Positions 50,696 to 63,400 of a stretch of 64,000 bases of DNA are shown here, piece after piece. The DNA is from Erysipelothrix anatis. GTDB lineage: Bacteria > Bacillota_I > Bacilli_A > Erysipelotrichales > Erysipelotrichaceae. The translations under genes were made by a program, and so were the position numbers. The notes beneath the pieces were generated by a model. The model made no database searches. It saw only the letters and a list, made by a program, of their open reading frames with translations, and was not told the DNA's origin. Location: the NCBI RefSeq assembly GCF_009828745.1, contig NZ_WTSX01000011.1:1-64000 (forward strand). Reading direction: 5' to 3'. How positions within the stretch are numbered: position 1 is the first letter of the stretch; each line of letters begins with the position of its first letter.

Positions 50696-51289
50696 TTGCG
50701 TAACGAAGTCTTAGAAAATAAGAAAGCAGTTGTAGCAGAGATTCAAGATAAGGTTAAAAATTCAGCATCATCAATTATTGTTGAGTATCACGGATTAGAC
50801 GTTGTACAAATTACAACATTACGTCGTCAACTTCGTGAAGAAGGAATTGAGTTCAAAGTTTACAAGAACAAATTATTCCAACGAGCAGTTGAAGGTACAG
50901 AATTTGAAGGCTTGAAAGATGAATTAGTCGGTCCTAACGCTGTAGCGTTCGGTACTGATGCAGTAGCACCTAGCCGTGTACTTGCACAATTTGCTAAGAA
51001 AAACAAAAAATTAGTCCTCAAGGCTGGTGTAGTTGACGGAAACATCGTTAACGCTGAAGAAATTAAAGAACTTTCAGCATTACCAAACCACGATGGCATG
51101 ATTTCAATGTTACTTGGTATGTTCCAATCACCAATCCGAAGCTTTGCATATGCTGTGTCACAAGTGGCAGAACAACGTGCAGAAGCTGAAGGAGTTGTTG
51201 TTGAAGAAACAGCTGCTGAAGCAGTAGCTGAAGAAGCTACAGAAGAAGTAGCAACAGAAGCAGTTGTTGAAGAAACAACTGAAGCTTAA
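50696..51289 (+). CDS. rplJ: 50S ribosomal protein L10
   Basis: 197 residues. L10 anchors the L7/L12 stalk on the 50S subunit. [20 protein letters not shown] and [23 protein letters not shown] (in pieces) are conserved. The C-terminus is an Ala/Glu/Val-rich tail (about 165-197, [16 protein letters not shown]), longer than usual. The start is TTG at 50696, six bases after GGAGGTG. The ATG at 50681 is part of the ribosome site itself. The upstream leader controls its synthesis. Confidence 0.96.
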   Translation: MRNEVLENKKAVVAEIQDKVKNSASSIIVEYHGLDVVQITTLRRQLREEGIEFKVYKNKLFQRAVEGTEFEGLKDELVGPNAVAFGTDAVAPSRVLAQFAKKNKKLVLKAGVVDGNIVNAEEIKELSALPNHDGMISMLLGMFQSPIRSFAYAVSQVAEQRAEAEGVVVEETAAEAVAEEATEEVATEAVVEETTEA

Positions 51290-51309
51290 TTAGAAGGAGA
51301 AAATTTACA

Positions 51310-51681
51310 ATGGCTAAATTAACATCAGAAGAATTAATCGCTTCCCTAAAGGAAATGACAATTCTTGAATTAAACGAATTAGTAAAAGCAATCGAAGAAG
51401 AGTTCGGAGTTAGCGCAGCAGCTCCAGTAGCAGTTGCAGCAGCAGGTGCTGAAGAAGAAGCAGAAGGACCAAGCGAAGTTTCAGTTTACATCAAAGAAAT
51501 CAGCGGTTCAAAAGTTGGAGTCATCAAAGCACTTCGTGAAATCACAGGTCTTGGAATGATGGAAGCTAAAGCATTAGTCGATAGCGCACCAGCAGCAATC
51601 AAAGAAAACATCAAACCTGCAGAAGCTGAAGAGCTTAAAGCTAAGCTCATGGAAGCTGGCGCAGTTGTTGAAGTTAAATAA
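51310..51681 (+). CDS. rplL: 50S ribosomal protein L7/L12
   Basis: 123 residues. Forms the flexible stalk that recruits translation factors. [30 protein letters not shown] is the N-terminal dimerisation domain (seen in pieces). The Ala-rich hinge follows, and the globular domain has [29 protein letters not shown] precedes the start. It follows rplJ by 20 bases. Confidence 0.97.
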   Translation: MAKLTSEELIASLKEMTILELNELVKAIEEEFGVSAAAPVAVAAAGAEEEAEGPSEVSVYIKEISGSKVGVIKALREITGLGMMEAKALVDSAPAAIKENIKPAEAEELKAKLMEAGAVVEVK

Positions 51682-51705
51682 TTCAAAACTGATTGAAGAT
51701 AATCT

Positions 51706-52287
51706 GTGAGTCATTACTTTACAGACAATTCAGATCTAAAGCAAAACCGGAAAGAAGTTCCTTTCCGGTTTTTAGACATTGAATATGTCGTTCATTCAGA
51801 TGATGGTGTGTTTTCTAAGAGTGGTCTTGATCGAGGAACCGAAGTTCTTCTAAAAGTCGTAACAAATCAAGAATTAACGGGAAATGTTGCGGATTTAGGA
51901 AGTGGCATTGGTGTGATTGGCGTTATCTTGTCATCGTACTTTGATATCAATATCACAGGGGTTGATGTTAACCCACGTGCAGTTGAACTTGCAAACTTAA
52001 ATTTTAAACGACACGATGTAAAAGGAATTAACATCGTTCAAGATGGGTTGACGGGAGCGTTTGATGCAGTCATTAGTAATCCCCCAATTCGTGTTGGAAA
52101 AGAAAAATTATACGAATTATTCGATTCAGCGTACGAATCACTTACTCGCGGTGGGTCATTCATATTTGTAATGAGAAAATCTCATGGTGCTAAAAGTGCG
52201 CAGGCAAAATGTATCGAATTATTTGGTAATTGTGAACTATTAAAAAAGGACAAAGGTTTTTATGTCTATCAAGCCAAAAAAGATTGA
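51706..52287 (+). CDS. YbxB/RsmC-like class I methyltransferase
   Basis: 193 residues. An SAM-dependent methyltransferase of the rRNA guanine-N2 (RsmC) family. VADLGSGIGVIGVILSS is SAM motif I (about 65-80). VDVNPRAVELANLN is motif II, and the catalytic motif is SNPPIRVGK (NPP type, about 125-133). A gene of this type (ybxB) also stands between rplL and rpoB in B. subtilis, which supports the call. The start is GTG at 51706 with only a weak ribosome site. The rRNA or other RNA target is not proved. Confidence 0.88.
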   Translation: MSHYFTDNSDLKQNRKEVPFRFLDIEYVVHSDDGVFSKSGLDRGTEVLLKVVTNQELTGNVADLGSGIGVIGVILSSYFDINITGVDVNPRAVELANLNFKRHDVKGINIVQDGLTGAFDAVISNPPIRVGKEKLYELFDSAYESLTRGGSFIFVMRKSHGAKSAQAKCIELFGNCELLKKDKGFYVYQAKKD

Positions 52288-52320
52288 CTTATGGGTCACG
52301 AAGTGATAACATATAAAATT

Positions 52321-52350
52321 GCATAATAGTGGATTTATGCGCGTTTTTTT
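52321..52350 (+). terminator. Hairpin between the methyltransferase gene and rpoB
   Basis: GCATAA and TTATGC enclose a short loop, followed by GCG and seven U. It is probably a partial terminator that adjusts rpoBC transcription relative to the L10/L12 genes. Confidence 0.5.
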
Positions 52351-52384
52351 GGTTGTTGTAAAAGTACAGGAAAGGATGGCATAA

Positions 52385-55300
52385 ATGGGAAAAAACCAAG
52401 TATATAGTGTAAAGAAATTTGGTAACAAAGCGACACGTCGTGACTACTCACAAGTTAGTGGAACTTTGGAATTGCCAAATTTAGTAGAAATTCAAACGGA
52501 AGCGTATGAATGGTTTAAAAATGAAGGTCTCGATGAGGTTTTCAATGAAATCTATCCTATTCAAAGTTATAACGAAAATGTAAAACTGAAATTTGTTGGT
52601 TACTCATTCGGAGAGCCGAAATATGATGTAGAAGAGAGTCGATCACGCGAGGCAAACTATGCCGCGCCTTTACGTGCTGTCATGCGTCTTGAAATAATTA
52701 ACAAACAAACAGGTGAAGTTATCGAAAAAGAAGAAGAGGTCTTTTTAGGCGATCTTCCTTTAATGACAGATAACGGAACATTTATCATTAATGGTGCAGA
52801 GCGTGTTATCGTATCACAAATCGTTCGTTCACCAGGGGCTTACTTCAAGTCCGAAACAGATGATAAGACTGGACGTGAAACATTCATGTCAGAACTTATC
52901 CCAAGCCGTGGTACATGGTTAGAATTTATGAGTGACGATCGTAAGGCTGCTAACGGACGTGTTTTAAACATGAAAGTTGACCGTAAACGTACAATCGTTT
53001 CTACAATTCTATTTAAGGCATTTGGTCTAAGTTTAGACTTACAAGAAGGTGAAGATACATTTGATGTTTCATCATTCAAAACATTCTTACGAACATTGGA
53101 CTTACCAGTTCATGATGAGTGGGAAGAGTTAGATAGTGAACGTCGTGAGTTCTTAACATTGTATGCACTACTTTATACTGCATACTTTGGAAACTATCCT
53201 GAACTTGTAAATACATTAGCATTAGACAAAACCGTAACATTCGAGGATTCATTACGATCAATGTACGAAAACCAACGTGCAGATGAGATTCCAACAACGG
53301 ATGGTGCGATTAACTTGATGAACGCGAAGTTTTTAGATCCACGTCGTTATGACCTTAACAAAGCGGGACGTTTCAAACTTCATAAAAAACTTGAAATCTT
53401 TAACCGTATTAAAGATACATATCTAACAGAAGATTTAGTAGATCTTCAAGGAAATGTAATTTTTGCAAAAGGAACACACATCACACACCGTGATGATGTC
53501 AATAAAGTTCGTGATGTATTACGCCATGGTGGATACATGAACGTGTTCCCACTTCGTAATATTTTCTCAGCTCCAGGTGTTGATACATTTGAAGTTACAG
53601 AAAATATAAACCTAGTCGGACGTATCCTTGCAAAAGATATCTACGAAGATAACTTTGAATTTGATCGTGGAACAGTTTTAACAGAGCAAGATATCGCAAC
53701 TCTTAAAGGATTTGAAATTACAATCTATACAGGAATTGCAGCAAAACCTGTTCAAGTAACAGCAGATAACGTATGGTCAGTATTAAACTACGGACAACGT
53801 CTCTTCACATTTGGTCGTCTTCAAACGGCAACTGGTGAGACATTGATGTCAGCAAAAGGAACACCTGTTGTTGATCTATTCGTACCAAATGTTAACCACC
53901 CACGTTTAAATAAAACAAACGAAAAATTGGTCACAGAATCATTAAGTGATGGCCCACTAACACTTTGGTTAGTTGGTGCAGCAATGCAAGAAATGTATGT
54001 TTCGACATCAGAAGATCTTCAAGACCAAGTTAAAATTGTCGGAATGGACCCATTGTTGGATAAAACAACAATCGTGGCGTCTGATGTTTACTCAACATTC
54101 TCATACTTCTTAAACTTCTTAGATGGTTTAGGAAACGAAGATGACATTGACCAATTAGGAAACCGTCGTATTCGTACCGTTGGAGAATTAATTCAAAATC
54201 AATTCCGCATCGGATTAAGCCGTATGGAACGTGTTGTTAAAGAACGTATGTCAATCTCATCAGATTCAGCGAACTTAACACCAAAAACACTCACAAACGT
54301 GCGTCCATTGACTGCTATGGTAAAAGAGTTCTTCTCTTCATCCCAGTTGTCACAATTTATGGACCAATTAAACCCGTTAGCAGAACTTACCAACAAGCGT
54401 CGTATTTCAGCGTTAGGGCCGGGTGGTCTTACACGTGATCGTGCCGGTTTCGAAGTTCGTGACGTTCATACATCACACTACGGCCGTATCTGTCCAATTG
54501 AAACACCTGAAGGACCAAACATTGGTTTGATCTCTAACTTAACATCATATGGTCGTCTAGACCGTTATGGATTCATCCAAACACCATACCGAATCGTTTC
54601 GGAAAATGGTGACGTCTCAGAAGATGTTGTTTACTTATCAGCTGATGATGAATTCGAATATGTTATTGCGCAAGCGAACGAAATCGTTGATGGCAAACTT
54701 GTAAATGATGAAGTTGTTGTTCGTTACCAAGGAGAAAACATTCTTGCACGTCGTGAGACTGTTGAATTGGTTGACGTTTCACCAAAACAAATTGTTTCGG
54801 TTGCGACTGCAGCGATTCCATTCCTCGAAAATGATGATGCGTCTCGTGCGCTCATGGGTGCCAACATGCAACGTCAGGCGGTGCCACTCTTAATCCCTAA
54901 TTCACCTTATGTTGGAACAGGTATTGAGCATCGTATTGCGAAAGACTCTGGATCTGCTGTTATCTGTAAAACAGATGGTATGGTTTCATATGTTGACGCA
55001 AACAAAGTCATTGTTAATAGTGTAGAAGGAAAACCTCGCACCTATACAATGCAAAAATTCCGTCGTTCAAACCAAGGAACTGCAATTAACCAAAAACCAC
55101 TCGTTAAGATTGGTGAAAAAGTATTTGCAGGAGATATTCTTGCTGATGGACCTTCAATGCAAAATGGAGAGTTGGCATTAGGACAAAACGTTACTGTTGC
55201 CTTCATGACATGGAATGGATATAACTACGAGGATGCGATCATCATGAGTGAGCGTCTTGTAAAAGAAGATGTTTATACATCAATCCACATTGAAGAATAT

Positions 55301-56518
55301 ACAATTGAAGTCCGTGAAACAAAACTCGGACCTGAAGAAATTACACGCGATATACCAAACGTAAGTGAAGTCGCAAGTCGTCATCTTGATGCACGTGGAA
55401 TCGTAATGATTGGTGCTGAAGTAAAAGAAGGCGATATCTTGGTCGGTAAAGTAACACCAAAAGGCCAAAGCGAAATTTCACCTGAAGAAAAACTATTACT
55501 TGCAATCTTTGGTGAGAAATCACGTGAAGTTCGTGATAACTCATTAAAAGTTCCACATGGTGGATCAGGAATTGTTCAAGACATTCGTATCTTCCGTCGT
55601 GAAGATGGACATGATTTGCCACCTGGAGTGAGTGAAGCTGTTAAAGTATATATTGTACAAAAACGTAAAATCTCTGAAGGAGATAAGATGGCGGGTCGTC
55701 ACGGTAATAAAGGGGTTATTTCTCGTATTTTACCTGAAGAAGATATGCCGTTCATGGAAGATGGAACACCAGTTGACATCATGCTTAACCCATTAGGGGT
55801 TCCTAGCCGTATGAATATTGGTCAAATTCTTGAGTTACACTTAGGTATTGCAGCGAAGAACTTAGGCGTTAAATTTGCAACAAGTGTCTTCGATGGTATC
55901 GAAACAGATGAGCTCTTCCGTATTATGGAAGAAGGAAATGTCGCACCTGACGGTAAGATGGTACTTTATGATGGACGTTCTGGTGAACGTTATGATGAAC
56001 GTATTTCAGTCGGTGTAATGTACATGTTGAAACTATCACACATGATCGATGACAAATTACATGCTCGTGCAACAGGTCCATACTCACTTGTTACACAACA
56101 ACCACTTGGTGGTAAGGCACAAAATGGTGGACAAAGATTTGGTGAAATGGAAGTTTGGGCACTTTATGCTTATGGTGCAGCGAACACACTTCAAGAAATC
56201 CTTACAATCAAGTCTGATGACGTCAATGGACGTACGAAGACCTATGCCGCAATCCAAAATGGTGAAGATATTCCTGAACCAGGAATGCCAGAATCATTCC
56301 GAGTGCTTAAACATGAGCTCCAAGCATTGGCGCTTGATGTTAAATTCTTAGATGAGAATCAAGAAGAAATTATCGAAAGTGAAGAACGTATTGAGGATGG
56401 AAAAATTGCGCCACAATACGGTACTGCACCTGAAGAAGAACCTGTAGAAGATACAGCAGATGAAATTTCAGAATACGAAACAAATGCTGAAGATGAAAAC
56501 TTTAGCATAGAAGCTTAA
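52385..56518 (+). CDS. rpoB: RNA polymerase subunit beta
   Basis: 1377 residues; the B. subtilis protein is 1193. The extra length lies mainly in the lobe region (about residues 335-555), where the [12 protein letters not shown] and [11 protein letters not shown] segments look like repeats of one small element, and in an acidic C-terminal tail. The rifampicin pocket reads [17 protein letters not shown], then [14 protein letters not shown]. The residue equivalent to E. coli His526 is Asn (residue 670). The catalytic-side segments [10 protein letters not shown] and KVTPKGQ are present. AAAGGATG precedes the ATG. rpoC follows with eight bases between the stop codon and the first possible start. 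Confidence 0.98.
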   Translation: MGKNQVYSVKKFGNKATRRDYSQVSGTLELPNLVEIQTEAYEWFKNEGLDEVFNEIYPIQSYNENVKLKFVGYSFGEPKYDVEESRSREANYAAPLRAVMRLEIINKQTGEVIEKEEEVFLGDLPLMTDNGTFIINGAERVIVSQIVRSPGAYFKSETDDKTGRETFMSELIPSRGTWLEFMSDDRKAANGRVLNMKVDRKRTIVSTILFKAFGLSLDLQEGEDTFDVSSFKTFLRTLDLPVHDEWEELDSERREFLTLYALLYTAYFGNYPELVNTLALDKTVTFEDSLRSMYENQRADEIPTTDGAINLMNAKFLDPRRYDLNKAGRFKLHKKLEIFNRIKDTYLTEDLVDLQGNVIFAKGTHITHRDDVNKVRDVLRHGGYMNVFPLRNIFSAPGVDTFEVTENINLVGRILAKDIYEDNFEFDRGTVLTEQDIATLKGFEITIYTGIAAKPVQVTADNVWSVLNYGQRLFTFGRLQTATGETLMSAKGTPVVDLFVPNVNHPRLNKTNEKLVTESLSDGPLTLWLVGAAMQEMYVSTSEDLQDQVKIVGMDPLLDKTTIVASDVYSTFSYFLNFLDGLGNEDDIDQLGNRRIRTVGELIQNQFRIGLSRMERVVKERMSISSDSANLTPKTLTNVRPLTAMVKEFFSSSQLSQFMDQLNPLAELTNKRRISALGPGGLTRDRAGFEVRDVHTSHYGRICPIETPEGPNIGLISNLTSYGRLDRYGFIQTPYRIVSENGDVSEDVVYLSADDEFEYVIAQANEIVDGKLVNDEVVVRYQGENILARRETVELVDVSPKQIVSVATAAIPFLENDDASRALMGANMQRQAVPLLIPNSPYVGTGIEHRIAKDSGSAVICKTDGMVSYVDANKVIVNSVEGKPRTYTMQKFRRSNQGTAINQKPLVKIGEKVFAGDILADGPSMQNGELALGQNVTVAFMTWNGYNYEDAIIMSERLVKEDVYTSIHIEEYTIEVRETKLGPEEITRDIPNVSEVASRHLDARGIVMIGAEVKEGDILVGKVTPKGQSEISPEEKLLLAIFGEKSREVRDNSLKVPHGGSGIVQDIRIFRREDGHDLPPGVSEAVKVYIVQKRKISEGDKMAGRHGNKGVISRILPEEDMPFMEDGTPVDIMLNPLGVPSRMNIGQILELHLGIAAKNLGVKFATSVFDGIETDELFRIMEEGNVAPDGKMVLYDGRSGERYDERISVGVMYMLKLSHMIDDKLHARATGPYSLVTQQPLGGKAQNGGQRFGEMEVWALYAYGAANTLQEILTIKSDDVNGRTKTYAAIQNGEDIPEPGMPESFRVLKHELQALALDVKFLDENQEEIIESEERIEDGKIAPQYGTAPEEEPVEDTADEISEYETNAEDENFSIEA

Positions 56519-56532
56519 GGAGGCTGATGTTG

Positions 56533-59500
56533 ATGAGTAGTAATAAAGAGTTTGCCTCAATCCAATTGGCCTTGGCTTCACCAGAACGCATCCTTGAATG
56601 GTCGCACGGTGAAGTTAAGAAACCTGAAACAATTAACTACCGTTCACAAAAACCAGAACGTGACGGTTTATTCTGCGAGCGCATTTTCGGTCCAACAAAG
56701 GACTGGGAATGCTACTGTGGAAAATATAAAAAAGTACGTTACCGCGGTGTAATTTGTGACCGCTGTGGTGTTGAAGTAACAAAATCAGCTGTACGTCGTG
56801 AACGTATGGGTCATATTACTTTAGCAGCTCCAGTTGCTCACATTTGGTACTTACGTGGAATTCCTTCACGTATGAGTTTATTATTAAACATCACACCAAA
56901 AGTATTGGAAGAAGTTGTTTACTTTGTAAAATGGGTTGTTACAGATCCAAAAAACTCAACACTTCAATACAAACAAATCATTGACGACCGCGAATACCGC
57001 GATTATGTTAATGAATTTGGACACAATGGTTTTGTCGCACAAGCAGGTGCTGAAGCGGTAAAAACATTACTTGAAGAAATGGACTTAGAAGCAGAACGTA
57101 ATGATGTTCTTGCGCAACTTGAATCAGCAAAAGGGGATAAACGTAAACGTTTAATTCGCCGTCTTGAAACAGTAGAGGCTTTTGTAAATTCAAACAATCA
57201 ACCAGAATGGATGGTGCTCACTGAGCTTCCAGTCATTCCACCAGATTTACGACCAATGTTACAACTTGATGGTGGCCGTTTCGCAGCATCTGATGCTAAC
57301 GACCTTTACCGTCGTGTAATTACACGTAACAACCGTCTAAAACGTCTCTTAGAAATGGGAACCCCACAAGTTATCGTTCAAAACGAGAAACGTATGCTTC
57401 AAGAAGCTGTGGATGCACTTATTGATAACGGACGTCGTTCAAAACCTGTTACAGGTGCTGGTGGACGTGCATTAAAATCACTATCACACAGTCTTAAAGG
57501 GAAACAAGGTCGTTTCCGTGCTAACTTGCTTGGAAAACGTGTTGACTTCTCAGGTCGTTCAGTTATTGCTGTTGGACCAGACTTAAAAATGTACGAATGT
57601 GGTATTCCAAAAGAGATGGCAATTACACTCTTTAAACCATTCGTCGTCAACGAAATGAAAGTTCGTGGAATCAGCAACAACGCGAAAGCAGCTGAAAAAC
57701 TTATCGAGCGTCAAGACCCTCGTGTTTGGGATATTGTTGAAGAAGTTATTCAACATCACCCAGTTCTCTTGAACCGTGCCCCTACACTTCACCGTCTTGG
57801 TATTCAAGCCTTTAAACCAAAAATGATCGAAGGTCGTGCAATTCGTCTTCACCCTCTTGTAACACCTGCGTTTAATGCGGACTTTGATGGTGACCAAATG
57901 GCGGTTCACGTTCCGTTGTCAGAAATGGCACAAGCTGAGGCAGAATTACTCATGCTTGGATCACGCAATATTCTTGGACCAAAAGATGGAAAACCTATCG
58001 TTACACCATCACAAGATATGGTTCTTGGAAACTTCTACCTTAACATGGAACAATCGCCAGAAGAATTCTATGAAAAGGCAGACAAATTTGAAGCACGTGG
58101 CGACTTAACGGAAGCTGCGAAATGGCGTCGTTACGGTGATAACCAAGGGAAATCATTCCGTAATACTTCAGAAGCACACCTAGCATACGAAAACGAAGTA
58201 ATTCACTTCCATACACGTATTAGTGTTCGTGCGTCATCGTTATCGAAGAAAACATTTAGCGCAAAACAAAACGACTTGTACTTAGTGACAACACTTGGAA
58301 AACTGATCTTTAATGAAATGTTCCCAAGTGACTTCCCATACCTCAATGAAGTTACAGCAGATAACTTCAAGGCTACACCAGATAAATTCTTTGTGCAGCC
58401 AGGTCAAGATGTTCGTGAAGTCATTGCAGCAATGCCATTGAATAACGACTTCAAGAAAAAAGACTTAGAGAAAATCATCAAAGAAATCTTTGATCGTTAC
58501 TCACTAACCAAAACATCCGAAATCCTCGATAACATCAAAGACCTCGGATTCAAATATTCAACAATTGCAGGTATTACAGTTTCACTTAGCGATATCAACG
58601 TTGCGCCTAATAAAGCAAAATACGTTGAAGAAGGTAAAGAGAAAGCTGCACGCCTTATGGTTCTTTACAAACGTGGACGTTTGACTGCCCAAGAATGGGA
58701 AGGTAAACTCATGTCATTGTGGGATGGAATCAAAAACCGTGTTGGTGCTGAGTTAATGGAAAACCTACCACGCCAAAACCCTATCAACATGATGGCGACA
58801 TCAGGAGCTCGTGGTAACGTTTCGAACTTTACGCAGCTTGCTGGTATGCGTGGTCTGATGGGGAAACCAACACAATCTAAATCAAAAGCTGGTTATCAAC
58901 CATCAATTATTGAGGTTCCAATTTATTCTTCATTCCGTGAGGGATTGAACGTTAGTGAATTCTTCGTTTCAACCCACGGTGTGCGTAAAGGTCTAACCGA
59001 TACAGCGCTTAAAACTGCTGAATCAGGATACCTCACACGTCGTCTTGTCGATGTTGCTCAAGATGTTACCATCGTTGAGGAAGATTGCTACACAGATAAC
59101 GGATATGTCGTTCAAGAAATTGTCGATCGTAAATCTAACTCAGTCGTTGAGTCATTACACGACCGTCTTGTCGGACGTTACATTAAAGAAACAATCGTTG
59201 ATCCAATGACACGTGAAGTAATCATTGAAGAAGACGAATTTGTTGATGAATTAACTGCAAAACGCATCGTTAATGCTGGAGTTAAGCAAGTACGTATTCG
59301 TTCAGTCTTTACATGTGAATCTAAACATGGATCATGTGTAAAATGTTATGGACGTAATATGGCTACAGGTGAAGATGTTGAAGTTGGAGAAGCAATTGGT
59401 ATCGTTGCGGCACAATCAATTGGGGAACCAGGAACTCAACTTACAATGCGTACCTTCCATACCGGTGGGGTTGCCGTTGCAGGTGGAGAAGATATTACTC

Positions 59501-60309
59501 AAGGTCTTCCTCGTGTTGAAGAATTGTTCGAAGCACGTTCACCGAAGTTACCTGCAGTTATCTCAGAAATTCATGGAAACATTACAGATATTCATCCAGC
59601 CGAAGATGGATTGGGTTATGTCATTACTGTTACCAATGAAACTCGTACAGTAGAACACTTAACATTACCACACCAACCTGCTCGTTCATGGTTGAAAGTT
59701 GGTTCAGAAGTTGAAGCTGGAGATAAATTGACAGAAGGATCAGTTGATCCTAAGAAACTTATGGAATATGCTGGACGTCTCGCAGTTCAACAATACATCC
59801 TTAAAGAAGTTAAGAAAGTTTACCAAAGTGGTGGTATTGAAATCTCAGATAAACATATCGAGGTTATGATTAACCAAATGATGCGTAAAATCATCGTTAT
59901 CGACGGACAAGACACAGGAATCTCTCCTGGTGTACAAATGCACGTTGAACGGATGCAAGATATCAATACAGAAATCCTCATGGAAGGTAAAAACCCAGCA
60001 CGTTACCGCGCTGTCCTTCTCGGTATTTCAAAAGCCTCTGTTGAAACAGAAAGCTTCTTATCAGCTGCTTCATTCCAAGAAACTACAAAAGTTCTTACAG
60101 ATGCAGCAATTAAATCGAAAATTGATCCACTTATGGGTCTTAAAGAGAATGTTATCATCGGTAAGAAAATTCCGGCTGGTACTGGATCAGTTCTCTACCG
60201 TGAATCTACAGAGCGCGTCAAGGAATTGGCAGCACGCTTGAAAGAAGAACGTGAAGAACGAAATGCAGTCCAAGAAGAAGATTCAATGATGAGCGAATTT
60301 ATTCGTTAA
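56533..60309 (+). CDS. rpoC: RNA polymerase subunit beta'
   Basis: 1258 residues. The catalytic loop [12 protein letters not shown] binds the active-site magnesium. The N-terminal zinc ribbon is [20 protein letters not shown], in the usual four-cysteine arrangement. A second zinc site is formed by [13 protein letters not shown]. The bridge helix and trigger loop region ([20 protein letters not shown]) is intact. The start at 56533 is nine bases from AGGAGG; the ATG at 56527 is only three bases away. A strong terminator follows. Confidence 0.97.
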   Translation: MSSNKEFASIQLALASPERILEWSHGEVKKPETINYRSQKPERDGLFCERIFGPTKDWECYCGKYKKVRYRGVICDRCGVEVTKSAVRRERMGHITLAAPVAHIWYLRGIPSRMSLLLNITPKVLEEVVYFVKWVVTDPKNSTLQYKQIIDDREYRDYVNEFGHNGFVAQAGAEAVKTLLEEMDLEAERNDVLAQLESAKGDKRKRLIRRLETVEAFVNSNNQPEWMVLTELPVIPPDLRPMLQLDGGRFAASDANDLYRRVITRNNRLKRLLEMGTPQVIVQNEKRMLQEAVDALIDNGRRSKPVTGAGGRALKSLSHSLKGKQGRFRANLLGKRVDFSGRSVIAVGPDLKMYECGIPKEMAITLFKPFVVNEMKVRGISNNAKAAEKLIERQDPRVWDIVEEVIQHHPVLLNRAPTLHRLGIQAFKPKMIEGRAIRLHPLVTPAFNADFDGDQMAVHVPLSEMAQAEAELLMLGSRNILGPKDGKPIVTPSQDMVLGNFYLNMEQSPEEFYEKADKFEARGDLTEAAKWRRYGDNQGKSFRNTSEAHLAYENEVIHFHTRISVRASSLSKKTFSAKQNDLYLVTTLGKLIFNEMFPSDFPYLNEVTADNFKATPDKFFVQPGQDVREVIAAMPLNNDFKKKDLEKIIKEIFDRYSLTKTSEILDNIKDLGFKYSTIAGITVSLSDINVAPNKAKYVEEGKEKAARLMVLYKRGRLTAQEWEGKLMSLWDGIKNRVGAELMENLPRQNPINMMATSGARGNVSNFTQLAGMRGLMGKPTQSKSKAGYQPSIIEVPIYSSFREGLNVSEFFVSTHGVRKGLTDTALKTAESGYLTRRLVDVAQDVTIVEEDCYTDNGYVVQEIVDRKSNSVVESLHDRLVGRYIKETIVDPMTREVIIEEDEFVDELTAKRIVNAGVKQVRIRSVFTCESKHGSCVKCYGRNMATGEDVEVGEAIGIVAAQSIGEPGTQLTMRTFHTGGVAVAGGEDITQGLPRVEELFEARSPKLPAVISEIHGNITDIHPAEDGLGYVITVTNETRTVEHLTLPHQPARSWLKVGSEVEAGDKLTEGSVDPKKLMEYAGRLAVQQYILKEVKKVYQSGGIEISDKHIEVMINQMMRKIIVIDGQDTGISPGVQMHVERMQDINTEILMEGKNPARYRAVLLGISKASVETESFLSAASFQETTKVLTDAAIKSKIDPLMGLKENVIIGKKIPAGTGSVLYRESTERVKELAARLKEEREERNAVQEEDSMMSEFIR

Positions 60310-60316
60310 CATAATA

Positions 60317-60348
60317 CAAAAATAGACAACTTCGGTTGTCTATTTTTG
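60317..60348 (+). terminator. Terminator of the rpoBC operon
   Basis: CAAAAATAGACAAC-TTCG-GTTGTCTATTTTTG is a perfect 14-pair hairpin with a UUCG loop and U-rich 3' arm. Confidence 0.88.
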
Positions 60349-60418
60349 TATATTCAAGTAAATGCTCTGAATATTATGCTATCTTGCGATAAGTTATATG
60401 AAAATTGCGATTAGAACC

Positions 60419-60447
60419 TTGCAAAAGTGAAAGCGTTATCATATAAT
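60419..60447 (+). promoter_or_regulatory. Promoter of the hyaluronate lyase gene with cre in the spacer
   Basis: -35 TTGCAA (60419-60424) and -10 TATAAT (60442-60447) are 17 bp apart. TGAAAGCGTTATCA (60428-60441) fits the 14-bp catabolite response element consensus fully and fills the spacer, so binding of CcpA would block the promoter. Confidence 0.8.
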
Positions 60448-60497
60448 GTATGAGTAAACCGGTTTAGTGGACGCTAAGGAAGGGTTACAGGTAAAAT

Positions 60498-63400
60498 ATG
60501 AAAATCAAAAAATTAATGGCGATGTTTATCGCAATTCTTTTAGGTGTCACCATACTACAACCGATTCCTGTGAAAGCACAGGAACAATCTACTGGCGATT
60601 TAGATCAGATCGTAGAGAACTTTGAAATTTATCTCTTAGGAAATGCAACGATCAATAATGATCCAATGAGTAAAAATAAAATTAATGATATTATCAAAAA
60701 AGGGACTGCAAACCGTCCATCCTTTGATAAATCGCAGAATGCGGTTTATCCAGGTGTTGAATTAGATAATACTGGTGGGACTGAGCACGTTGTTGCGAAA
60801 CTGTCAGCAAACTTAGAAACAACCTATAAGAACTTATATGCAGTTGCTTTAGCTTATGGTACAGAAGCTGAAGGAAATACACTCTATAAGAACCCCGAAG
60901 TCTATGCTGAATTGGTAGATACGTTGTCATGGATTCATGATAAATATTTAAAAGATACCGATAATGGATACTACGGAAACTGGTATAGTTGGGAAATCGG
61001 AATGCCGATGAACTTAACTAAAATTCTATTTATTCTTCGTGATGAAATTGCACCTGAATTTATTACCGATTCAATTACAATGATGGATGCGTATATCCGT
61101 GGCGATGAACAATTAGGTTCATCACTAATTGGTGATGTAAATCTCGATGCACGTCAACATACCGGAGCGAACCTTACAGATATTACATTTAACCGTATTA
61201 TCCAAGGTGCAATTACTGGTGATGTAAAACGTGTAGATAAAGCCGTTAAAGATATGATGACGGTATTTAATACTATAGATCCCAATGATCTCCAACATGG
61301 CGTTACTGATGGTTTCTATGAAGATGGATCATTTATTCAACACTCAACCGTTGCCTATACAGGATCATATGGAAAAGTACTTCTCGGTCGTATTGCGCAA
61401 TTAGTAACTGTTTTGAACAATACACAATGGCAAGATGATACACTCATGAATACTGTTGAAGAGTGGGTTTATCGTGGCTTTGGTCCTGTCATGTACGAAG
61501 GGTACATGATGGAAATTGTTAAAGGACGTGCAGTATCCCGAACAGGTACTGGTTATGCAGATGGTGCTGGTGTCGTTGAAGCGCTTGTTCAGCTCTCATT
61601 AGGCATGAATGATGCATCAAAATCTAAGATGCAAAGTTATGTTAAGTATTTAATTACAATTCCCGAATTTAAAGTAAATACAAATAGTTTCGTATCGGTA
61701 AGTAATATTTTTGCCTATGAACATATTAAGCAAGATGGTTCAATTATTGGTGTGAATCCTATCGATGCAAATTCTCATTTCGCTTTTAACTTGATGGATA
61801 AATCCGTTCATTTACGTGACGATTATGCATTCTCACTAGCACGTAGTTCAACACGTGTATCGAAATATGAATACATGTCTGGAGAAAACTTGCGTTCATG
61901 GTTCCAAGGAGATGGTGCTTACTATCTTTATCAAAGCGGTGTAGATCAAACCGATGTATATGGCATTGACTTCTTTGCAACCGTTGATCATTACAAACTT
62001 CCGGGAACCACAACCGTGAATGCAAAGCGTAAAACAATGCCTGAACTTTATGGCACTGATTTCTATCTCCATGAACCTGAATTTACATCAGGGTCTGTAA
62101 CACAGAATAAGTATGTTTACTTCCCACTAGGAACCAATGAGTTTTCAGGAAGTGCAACTTTAGATAATCTTGCAGTTTCTGGAATGCAATTGGGTGATGA
62201 GGAATCGTACAAAGATCGTGATAGCTTACCTGCAGATTTTGTAACCTATAAAAATGCGGAAGCAAACAAATCATGGTTCATGTTTGATGATGAGATTGTT
62301 GTATTAGGATCAAACATTCATGATATCGAAGGTCGTGATATGAAAACTACAGTCGATAATAGAATGTATGATGTCACTGATACCTTACAGGTCGATTCCA
62401 ATAAAGGGGTCCTATCAAATGGATCTCATGAAGGACTTGAGTGGATTAGTGTTGCATCGGATGATTCGAAACGTGATGTAACGTATAAATTCTATGATGA
62501 TAACGCAGTATCTTTTGATGTTACAAACCGTACAGGGAAATACTCTGATGTTCGTAACAAAACAACAGGAACTGCTGATAAAGAAATAACAAAACAATAT
62601 GCAACTGTGATGTACAACCATGATGGAAGTGAAACATCTTCATACGCATACAGCATTTTACCAAACGTTAATGCCGCAGCAATGCAAACACGTACAAACA
62701 ACGATGCGGTTCGCATTCTTGAAAATAGTGATAATGTCCATGCTGTAGCTCATGACGGACTTGGTGTAGAAGGATATGTATTCTTTGAAGCTGTAACGTC
62801 AAATGACGTTACTGCAAATAACAAACTCATTATGATGCGTAAGGGAAATACATATGGAATTCAAGATCCGACGCAGGCACAAGCAACCGTTTCCTTTACA
62901 GTAAACGGTCACTTCGATGTAGCGAGTGGTGATGCAACTGCAGTCATCAACGGTGATACAACAACAGTCACAGTGAATACACATAACAAAAACGGTGTGA
63001 CTCAGACAATCAATTTAACTGAAGTAGAAGTTGTTCCAGAAACAGTGACTGAACTTGTAGATGCAGCAACTGGTGTTCGTATAAAATTCGCAACGCCTCA
63101 AGTTAAAGAAGGTCTAGAACTCATTGTTTCCAAAGAAGCAGGAACATATGAAGGGCTTAGTGATGTCACAACATATGCAATCTCACTTCAACGTGATGGT
63201 GTAGATGTTGAATTGAATGAAGCAGTCACTGTAGTATTGCCTACTGATGGCCAAGCAAAATCGTTAAGAGTATTGGGTGGTCAAGACTTTAAAGATGTCA
63301 TTACTTTTGAAGTTAGTGAGCAAACAATTCAATTTACAGCTAATGAACTTGGAAACTTCCTTGTGGGAACAATGATAGATCCAATTGATCCCGTGGATCC

